A DNA stretch of 41,936 nt from an uncultured Pelagibacteraceae bacterium (GTDB lineage: Bacteria; Pseudomonadota; Alphaproteobacteria; Pelagibacterales; Pelagibacteraceae), in the NCBI GenBank assembly GCA_902551895.1, contig CACDEU010000008.1, positions 1 through 41,936 on the forward strand. Reading direction: 5' to 3'. This document shows positions 36,668 through 41,936 of this stretch, one piece after another (position 1 is the stretch's first letter; every line of letters starts with the position of its first letter). Below the pieces are notes generated by a model, which did not search any database, had not been told where the DNA came from, and worked only from the letters and a program-made list of their open reading frames with translations. Position numbers and translations under genes: made by a program.

Positions 36668-36957
36668 TTGCTATATTTTATTTAGTACTTCAAATTTTAA
36701 AAATTTATACTTACGTTGTTATTGCAAATGTAGTTATAAGTTGGTTGATAGCTTTTAACATTTTAAATACATCAAACAGATTTGTTTATTCAATATTAGA
36801 GTTTACATATCGTTTAACAGACCCTTTTTTAAATAGAATAAGAAGATTTTTACCAAATTTGGGTGCTTTTGATATCTCACCAATTATACTTCTTTTATTG
36901 ATCTGGTTTATAGAAATGTGTATGAAGCTTTACGTGGCACCAATAATATTTAACTAA
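36664..36957 (+). CDS. YggT family membrane protein
   Basis: A 97-residue protein with two helix pairs and the YggT loop: VIANVVISWLIAFNI, then LTDPFLNRIRRFLPNLGAFDISPIILLLLI. The R-R-x-L-P-x-L-G-x-x-D-x-S-P pattern is diagnostic. The family is linked to osmotic or ion balance and envelope protein assembly, but mechanism is unknown; its neighbour is a mechanosensitive channel, coupled by an ATGA overlap. Confidence 0.92.
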   Translation: MIAIFYLVLQILKIYTYVVIANVVISWLIAFNILNTSNRFVYSILEFTYRLTDPFLNRIRRFLPNLGAFDISPIILLLLIWFIEMCMKLYVAPIIFN

Positions 36958-36960
36958 TCC

Positions 36961-37803
36961 ATGATTTTAATAGAAGGAAAAAAAATAGCAGCAGAATTAC
37001 GAGAAGAGTTAAAGAAAGAAGTTTTTGAATTAAAATCCAAATATAATAAAGTTCCTGGATTAACTGTAATTTTGATTGGAGAAGATGCCCCGAGTCAAAT
37101 TTATGTCAGGAATAAAGAAAAGTCAGCGAATGAGGTAGGTTTAAAATCAGAAGTAATTAAATATTCAGATTCAGTTGAGGAAAAAACGGTTTTAAATAAA
37201 ATTGAAGAACTTAATAAAGATGAAAGTGTATCTGGTATTTTAGTGCAACTACCTTTGCCAAAACACATAGATAAGCAAAAGGTTATTGAAACAATTTTAC
37301 CAAGCAAAGATGTTGATGGATTTCATCCTATGAATGTTGGAAACCTATCCTCGGGTTATGAAAGTTCAATTCCGTGCACACCACTTGGGTGTTATTTGAT
37401 GATAAAAAAAATTGAACCAAATTTAAGTGGAAAAAAAGCAGTTGTTGTTGGAAGATCAAATTTAAATGGAAAGCCAATGACCCAACTTTTATTAAAAGAA
37501 AATTGCACTGTAACAATTACTCATTCAAAAACAAAAGATTTAAAAGGTGAGTGCTTAAAAGGTGATATTATAGTTGCTGCAGTTGGAATACCTGAGCTTG
37601 TAAGAGGAGATTGGGTTAAAAAAGACGCAATAGTTATTGATGTTGGAATAAATAAAACAGAAAATGGAATAGTGGGTGATGTTGCATTTGAAGAAGTTTC
37701 AAAAGTTGCAAAAGCTTTAACACCTGTCCCTGGCGGTGTTGGCCCAATGACAATTGCGTGTCTTCTTAAAAATACCATTGAGTGCTTCAAAAGATCTAAT
37801 TAA
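36961..37803 (+). CDS. folD: Methylenetetrahydrofolate dehydrogenase / cyclohydrolase
   Basis: Converts methylene-THF to formyl-THF through methenyl-THF using NADP. The 280 residues show IYVRNKEKSANEVG with Y48 and K52 of the active site, VQLPLPKHI, DVDGFHP, the NADP-binding VVVGRSNLNGKPM and the final PVPGGVGPMTIACL. Formyl-THF supplies PurH. Starts 3 bases after the YggT gene. Confidence 0.97.
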   Translation: MILIEGKKIAAELREELKKEVFELKSKYNKVPGLTVILIGEDAPSQIYVRNKEKSANEVGLKSEVIKYSDSVEEKTVLNKIEELNKDESVSGILVQLPLPKHIDKQKVIETILPSKDVDGFHPMNVGNLSSGYESSIPCTPLGCYLMIKKIEPNLSGKKAVVVGRSNLNGKPMTQLLLKENCTVTITHSKTKDLKGECLKGDIIVAAVGIPELVRGDWVKKDAIVIDVGINKTENGIVGDVAFEEVSKVAKALTPVPGGVGPMTIACLLKNTIECFKRSN

Positions 37804-37833
37804 TTTTTAAATTATATAACCTATAACTTTCTA

Positions 37834-39330
37834 ATGAAGTTATTTTTTATATTGGGAAACCAACTATTTCCAATTCAACATTTAAATAGTTTTAAAGATG
37901 ACCATATTTTTTTTATGGCCGAAGATTATCAATTATGCACTTATGAAAAACATCACAAGTTAAAAATTTTATTATTTTTATCAGCAATGAGATCGTATTC
38001 AGATTACTTGAAAAAAAATAAATTTAAAGTTGAATATACTAAAATTGATTCAAATGATTTCAAAAAAGATTATTTGGAAAAAGTTAAAAAAATCATTAAG
38101 TCAAAAAAAATTAAAGAAATTACAAGTTTTGAAATTGAAGATAAGTTTTTTGAAAAAAAGCTACAAAATTTTTTTAAAAAAAATGATTTAATATGGAAAA
38201 AAATTAAATCACCGATGTTTTTAAATTCTAGAGAGGAATTTAATGATTACTTATCAAAAAATAATAGACCTTTCATGGCAACTTTTTATAAAGGAACAAG
38301 ACAAAAGTTAAACATTTTAATGAAGAAAGATGGAAATCCCGAAGGAGGCAAATGGAGCTTTGATGAAGATAATAGAAAGAAACTTCCAAAAAATATAAAG
38401 GTTCCAAAATTTCCAAATATAACAGAAACAAAACATACAAAGCATTTGAAACCTATTATTGAAAAAATGTTTAAGGATCATCCAGGTAATACCAAAAATT
38501 TTTGGTTTGCAACCGAGTACAATGATGTTGTTAAACTTTTAAATTTTTTCATAAAAGAAAAATCAAATTTATTTGGTGATTATGAGGACGCAGTTCATCA
38601 AGAAAATAATATTCTATTTCATAGTGCACTAAGTCCATATATTAATTTAGGTCTTATAACTCCCGAATTTATAATTTCTAAAGTTTTAGAATTTCATAAA
38701 AAAAATAAAATTAGACTAAATTCTCTAGAGGGATATGTAAGGCAGGTTATTGGTTGGAGAGAGTTCATGAGAGGAATTTATCAAAAATATAGTGATGAAA
38801 TGGAGACAAGAAATTTTTTTAAACAAAATAGAAGGATGAAAAATTCATGGTATAAAGGTACAACAGGTTTACCTCCTTTAGATTATGCAATTAAGAACGC
38901 ATTACACCATGGCTGGTCACATCATATTGAAAGATTAATGATACTTTCAAATATCATGAACTTATGTGAGTTAAAACCCAAAGTTGTTTACAAATGGTTT
39001 ATGGAAATGTTTGTAGATTCATCGGATTGGGTGATGGTACCAAATGTTTATGGAATGGGTTTATTTAGTGATGGAGGAATTTTTGCAACAAAACCATATA
39101 TATGCGGATCAAGTTATTTTATGAAAATGATGGATTTTAAAAAAGGTGATTGGTGCAATACTATGGATGGATTGTACTGGAGATTTATAAATAGAAATAG
39201 ATCCTTCTTTTTAAAAAATCCTAGACTTTCAATGATGGTAAGAATTTTTGATAAAATGAAACTTGATAGAAAAAAATTAATATTATCAGAAGCTGAAAAA
39301 TTCATAAATAAAAATACATATGGCAATTAA
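37834..39330 (+). CDS. Cryptochrome / (6-4)-type photolyase of the FeS-BCP (PhrB) clade, apparently without a full FeS site
   Basis: Flavoprotein of 498 residues, similar to bacterial PhrB-type (6-4) photolyases. The N-terminal domain (1-130) begins LFFILGNQLFPIQHL. The FAD domain shows LFHSALSPYINLGLITP (261-277), EGYVRQVIGWREFMRGIY, HHGWSHHIERLMILSN and VYGMGLFSDGG. In PhrB four cysteines hold a 4Fe-4S cluster, including a C-x2-C pair after MSDY; here YFMKMMDFKKGDWC shows the pair and about ten residues are missing, leaving C378, C424 and C441. Repair versus signalling cannot be decided from sequence. First of a run with the DCC and DUF2256 genes, overlapping the former by 11 bases. Confidence 0.9.
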   Translation: MKLFFILGNQLFPIQHLNSFKDDHIFFMAEDYQLCTYEKHHKLKILLFLSAMRSYSDYLKKNKFKVEYTKIDSNDFKKDYLEKVKKIIKSKKIKEITSFEIEDKFFEKKLQNFFKKNDLIWKKIKSPMFLNSREEFNDYLSKNNRPFMATFYKGTRQKLNILMKKDGNPEGGKWSFDEDNRKKLPKNIKVPKFPNITETKHTKHLKPIIEKMFKDHPGNTKNFWFATEYNDVVKLLNFFIKEKSNLFGDYEDAVHQENNILFHSALSPYINLGLITPEFIISKVLEFHKKNKIRLNSLEGYVRQVIGWREFMRGIYQKYSDEMETRNFFKQNRRMKNSWYKGTTGLPPLDYAIKNALHHGWSHHIERLMILSNIMNLCELKPKVVYKWFMEMFVDSSDWVMVPNVYGMGLFSDGGIFATKPYICGSSYFMKMMDFKKGDWCNTMDGLYWRFINRNRSFFLKNPRLSMMVRIFDKMKLDRKKLILSEAEKFINKNTYGN

Positions 39331-39670
39331 AGTTTTTTTTAATAATTCTTGCAGTGTTTGTAGACTAGAGATAAATCACTACAAAAAAATTGCTGATAAT
39401 AATTTAGAATGGGTTGATATTACAAATAATGAAGAAGCTTTAAAATTGACATCTAAATCACAAGAAGAACTTTTAAGAAGACTTCATGTTATCGACGATG
39501 GAAAGGTGATAGGGGGAGCTAAAGCTTTTGTAATCATTTGGTCAAAAATTCCAAAATATAATTTTTTAGCAAAATTATTTTCAATAAAACCTCTTTTTTT
39601 TCTTTTTCACTATATTTACGAATTCGTTGCATATTTTTTATTTTTAAAAAATAAAAATCAACTCAAATGA
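39320..39670 (+). CDS. DCC family thiol-disulfide oxidoreductase-like protein (DUF393)
   Basis: A 116-residue thioredoxin-fold protein with an active-site-like pair C11-x2-C14 in FFNNSCSVCRLEI, the position of the family's DxxCxxC motif (the first Asp is Asn here). The rest, for example VIDDGKVIGGAKAFVIIW and the hydrophobic tail PLFFLFHYIYEFVAYFLFL, fits DUF393. Role unknown. Overlaps the cryptochrome gene by 11 bases and the DUF2256 gene by 4, so the three are translationally linked. Confidence 0.88.
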   Translation: MAIKVFFNNSCSVCRLEINHYKKIADNNLEWVDITNNEEALKLTSKSQEELLRRLHVIDDGKVIGGAKAFVIIWSKIPKYNFLAKLFSIKPLFFLFHYIYEFVAYFLFLKNKNQLK

Positions 39671-39792
39671 AAAAGCAAAATTTGCCCTCTAAAATCTGCC
39701 AAGTTTGCAAAAAACCATTTGTTTGGAGAAAAAAATGGAAATTAAATTGGGATCACGTAAAATACTGCTCTAAAAGATGTTCTTCTAAGTAA
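39667..39792 (+). CDS. DUF2256 zinc-ribbon mini-protein
   Basis: A 41-residue protein that is easily missed because of size. It reads MKKQNLPSKICQVCKKPFVW and, after a basic stretch rich in Trp and Lys, ends with DHVKYCSKRCSSK. The C11-x2-C14 and C34-x3-C38 pairs can form a small zinc ribbon. The DUF2256 family is often found beside, or fused to, cryptochrome or photolyase genes, as here. The ATG overlaps the DCC stop (ATGA), and the 3' end overlaps convergent photolyase by 8 bases. Confidence 0.88.
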   Translation: MKKQNLPSKICQVCKKPFVWRKKWKLNWDHVKYCSKRCSSK

Positions 39793-40930
39793 ATTCCTGA
39801 ATTATCTTTGGTATATAATTTTTAAAATTGAAAAAACCTTTATTGCAATATTTCCAAGAATACTGGTCAATTTTTCTGTATAAAAAAGAAATATTTTTAA
39901 GATTATTTGAATTTATATAGTCGAGATTTTCGCCTACGGATGGATATAGGGCCAATAAATTTTCTTTCATATCTTTTAAATCTTGAATATTAATTATTTT
40001 ACAATTTAATGATTTATTTTTTAAATCTTTAACTTGATTATTTATAATAGACTTTTTAAAGTTGAGAACTTTTTCATTTAATTTTATTTGCCTAGTTTCA
40101 TTTTCATTAAAGACAAAATAAATATTTTTAAATGATTTATTATTAAAGTCAGATTGCTCAAAAGATAGATTATTTTCAAATATTAATAAATCATTACTGT
40201 CAGATAAATTTGTATTTAGAAAACTATTATTCAAAATTGTATAATTTCTATCATTTACTATTGGAATTGGATTTTCATTAAGTTTAATATTGTCAAATCT
40301 ATTATTGGTGAATTTTTTTATATTCCACTCCGACGCAACGTAATTTTTACCTTTTGTTTGAACTCCCGCAACCCATCTCCAACCCAATGTATTAGATGCA
40401 CTGTCACCATCAAAAAGATATTTCATGAAAAACTCAGCACCTAATTGCCAAGGCAAACGAAGGGTAAAAATCCAAATACTTGCAAACCACATTCTCGCAT
40501 GATTATGAAGGTAATTGTGATTTTTAAGCTCATTTACCCAATAATCAAAGCATTCGATATTTGTTTTGCCATTAATTGCATTTAAATAGTTTTGATTATC
40601 TTTAAAATTTTCTTTTATTTTTTTTAAATCTTCTAAATAATCTGACCAAACACTCGGTCTTAATTCAAGCCAACCTTTCCAATAAATTCTCCAAAAAACT
40701 TCTTGAATAAATTTTTCATTTTTTATGAACGAATATTTTTTTAAACATTTATCTATTATTTCTTTTTCGCTAATTATCCCGTGAGACACATATGGAGATA
40801 GACATGAAATATTTGTTCTTTGATTTGGTCCATAATCAAAGTTTCTAAATTTAGAATATTCTATAAGATTTTTTTCAATAAAATTATTTAATTTTTCAAT
40901 AGCAAAACTTCTTGATGGCTCAAAATTCAT
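39785..40930 (-). CDS. Photolyase-like protein with N-terminal FAD domain and C-terminal extra domain
   Basis: Flavoprotein of 381 residues without the usual N-terminal antenna domain. The photolyase FAD domain occupies about 30-210: TNISCLSPYVSHGIIS (39-54), EVFWRIYWKGWLE (77-89), LHNHARMWFASIW (141-153) and FDGDSASNTLGWRWVAG (173-189). Residues 220-381 form another region of alternating strands and helices (LLIFENNLS, KNIYFVF, CKIINI) ending in FLYRKIDQYSWKYCNKGFFN. Similar proteins occur in Rhodobacterales and others as FAD-binding domain proteins. Whether it repairs DNA is unknown. Last gene of the minus-strand SDR unit. Confidence 0.87.
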   Translation of the reverse strand: MNFEPSRSFAIEKLNNFIEKNLIEYSKFRNFDYGPNQRTNISCLSPYVSHGIISEKEIIDKCLKKYSFIKNEKFIQEVFWRIYWKGWLELRPSVWSDYLEDLKKIKENFKDNQNYLNAINGKTNIECFDYWVNELKNHNYLHNHARMWFASIWIFTLRLPWQLGAEFFMKYLFDGDSASNTLGWRWVAGVQTKGKNYVASEWNIKKFTNNRFDNIKLNENPIPIVNDRNYTILNNSFLNTNLSDSNDLLIFENNLSFEQSDFNNKSFKNIYFVFNENETRQIKLNEKVLNFKKSIINNQVKDLKNKSLNCKIINIQDLKDMKENLLALYPSVGENLDYINSNNLKNISFLYRKIDQYSWKYCNKGFFNFKNYIPKIIQEFT

Positions 40931-40942
40931 ATTTCGAATTTT

Positions 40943-41068
40943 TTATTTTATTACTAAGTAGGAAATCAAAATTAACCAAAAAAAAGTATAGTAATAGTAA
41001 ATATATTTTCTTGTAAATAATGAGGAGACTGAATTTTTATTTTTATTTTTATTTTTATTTTTTTTCAT
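40943..41068 (-). CDS. Putative 41-residue single-helix membrane protein
   Basis: Begins MKKNKNKNKNKN, continues with SVSSLFTRK and a hydrophobic aromatic helix YIYYYYTFFWLILISYLVI, and ends with lysine. The ATG shares one base with the SDR stop codon (TAATG), the same coupling used by confirmed gene pairs in this window, and the frame fills the gap before the photolyase gene. No family is recognised. The Lys-Asn start is encoded by a hexamer repeat. Chance ORFs of this size exist in AT-rich DNA, so confidence is moderate. Confidence 0.45.
   Translation of the reverse strand: MKKNKNKNKNKNSVSSLFTRKYIYYYYTFFWLILISYLVIK
41033..41065. repeat. ATTTTT hexamer tandem repeat
   Basis: Adenines at 41033, 41039, 41045, 41051 and 41057 are separated by five T's each, i.e. 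four perfect ATTTTT units and a T-rich partial one. Unit length is a multiple of three, so expansion or loss would change the Lys-Asn count in the small ORF without a frameshift. Confidence 0.85.
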
Positions 41069-41775
41069 TAAATAGAAGATCTTCCACCATCTACACCAAT
41101 TATTTGTCCTGTTATCCAAGAACTTTCTTCAGTAAGTAAAAACTTAGCCATTGCAGCAGCGTCTTTTCCCTCACCAATCCTTTTCATAGGGTGAGCTTTT
41201 GCAATACCTTCAGCCATAATAGTATTCTTTAATATTGGCTGAGAAATTTTTGAATTTGTTAAACTTGGAGCTATACAATTTACTCTAATATTTGGAGCAA
41301 ACTCAGCAGCAAGAGAAATCGCTAATCCTTCGATCGCAGCCTTAGTTGATGCAATAATTGAATGGTTGGCAAAGCCTCTTTGTGCCGCAACTGTAGAAAA
41401 TAATATTATTGAGCCTTTATTATTCTTAAGACTATCTTGATATGCTTTAATAATTTCAACTGCAGAATAAAGATTTAATTTCATACATTTTTGAAAATCA
41501 TCCTCCTTAACCATTTTAAATGGTTTTAAATCAATTGAACCGACACAATAAGCTATTCCTTTAACTTCAGAAATTTCAGATTTTACATTTTCAATAAAAT
41601 TATCTTCTAAAACATCTGCTACTGTATAAGTGCACTTTAACTTTTCTGATAAAGATTTAAGCTCCTCTTGGTTTCTTGAAACGAGATGAAAATTATGGTT
41701 TGAGTTATATAATTTATTTGCCAAATTAGAACCAATAGAACCTGTTGCTCCAAAAATTAAATACTTAGCGCTCAT
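41068..41775 (-). CDS. Short-chain dehydrogenase/reductase-like protein lacking the catalytic tyrosine
   Basis: Rossmann-fold protein of 235 residues. The cofactor loop IFGATGSIGSNLA (7-19) and the later VNCIAPSLTNS and TGQIIGVDGG blocks are typical of classical SDRs, and N101 and S127 are in place. The catalytic YxxxK motif reads I141-A-S-T-K145, so the tyrosine is missing. It may be a poor oxidoreductase, use another acid or be a binding protein. It lies upstream of the small membrane ORF and the photolyase-like gene on the same strand; SDR genes of this kind occur next to cryptochromes in other bacteria. Confidence 0.87.
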   Translation of the reverse strand: MSAKYLIFGATGSIGSNLANKLYNSNHNFHLVSRNQEELKSLSEKLKCTYTVADVLEDNFIENVKSEISEVKGIAYCVGSIDLKPFKMVKEDDFQKCMKLNLYSAVEIIKAYQDSLKNNKGSIILFSTVAAQRGFANHSIIASTKAAIEGLAISLAAEFAPNIRVNCIAPSLTNSKISQPILKNTIMAEGIAKAHPMKRIGEGKDAAAMAKFLLTEESSWITGQIIGVDGGRSSI

Positions 41776-41789
41776 ATTTCTTTATTTTA

Positions 41790-41909
41790 TTAAGATTTTT
41801 TTTTTGATTTAAGTCCAAGTTTATCGCTATGTCTTAATCTTAAAATTACTATAGCCGATGCAATAAGAACTATAGCTACAGCTTCATAAACTAATCCAGA
41901 TGGATCCAT
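41790..41909 (-). CDS. Putative 39-residue single-helix membrane protein
   Basis: Starts MDPSGLVYEA, has one helix VAIVLIASAIVILRLRHSD and a lysine-rich end (LGLKSKKKS). A purine-rich ribosome site AAGGTAAAG lies just before the ATG at 41909, and the stop is 14 bases upstream of the SDR start. The codon pattern and the helix with a positive flank look coding. Family unknown; the reading frame is open towards the window edge, so a longer form cannot be excluded. Confidence 0.5.
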   Translation of the reverse strand: MDPSGLVYEAVAIVLIASAIVILRLRHSDKLGLKSKKKS

Positions 41910-41936
41910 TTCTTTACCTTGTAATATTATAAATCT

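Noticed and set aside
41776-41936. Plus-strand gene at the right edge
   Set aside because: Only short frames with stops; the coding signal is on the minus strand.

Overview
The window looks like a piece of chromosome from a streamlined marine alphaproteobacterium, most likely a Pelagibacterales (SAR11) relative. Signs are the very low GC, lysine- and asparagine-rich proteins, almost no intergenic space, 1- and 4-base stop/start overlaps throughout, and a gene order known from alphaproteobacteria. No insertion sequence, phage or CRISPR array was seen. The longest stretch without a gene is 285 bases (3671-3955).

Layout. (1) 1-3670, minus strand: rho (cut by the window edge), hemJ, hemH, hemE. 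(2) 3671-3955: AT-rich divergent gap, the best candidate for the replication origin, because the hemE side and the ppsR-maf-aroE-coaE-dnaQ-secB side form the cluster that flanks the origin in Caulobacter and Rickettsia. (3) 3956-11146: ppsR, maf, aroE, coaE, dnaQ, then secB, an FxsA protein, a Tim44-domain protein, an Smr protein, hslU and hslV. (4) 11238-15083: hisBHAFE with a HIT protein and a GNAT acetyltransferase at the end. (5) 15088-19528: lolA, ftsK, a UbiH-like monooxygenase and a LON-domain protein. (6) 19569-22675: a convergent pair of TPR proteins, one a sulfotransferase and one with an unrecognised cysteine-bearing C-terminal domain. (7) 22830-27474: tRNA-Gly, a pterin dehydratase, purH, a heparinase II/III-like protein, rpe and a small membrane protein. 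(8) 27508-32395: a two-part sodium:solute symporter (ActP-like plus DUF4212) with a strong terminator, an unknown gene, and acetyl-CoA synthetase. (9) 32402-37803: EVE protein, tsaD, hemC, hemD, an MscS channel, YggT protein and folD. (10) 37834-41909: a photolyase/cryptochrome island with two different flavoproteins, a DCC thiol protein, a DUF2256 mini-protein, an SDR without its catalytic tyrosine, and two tiny putative membrane proteins.

How the genes work together. Five haem genes in two clusters cover hydroxymethylbilane to uroporphyrinogen III (HemC, HemD), its decarboxylation (HemE), protoporphyrinogen oxidation (HemJ) and iron insertion (HemH). The his operon covers the middle of histidine synthesis. 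The symporter and Acs could bring in a short monocarboxylate such as acetate and activate it. The last 4 kb look like a light- and DNA-damage-related module.

Most notable: the putative oriC; the photolyase island with atypical catalytic or cofactor residues; a canonical EF-hand loop inside the ActP-like symporter; the unknown TPR-linked domain; a C-rich rho leader; and the fact that all eight convergent gene pairs overlap or lie within 4 bases of each other.
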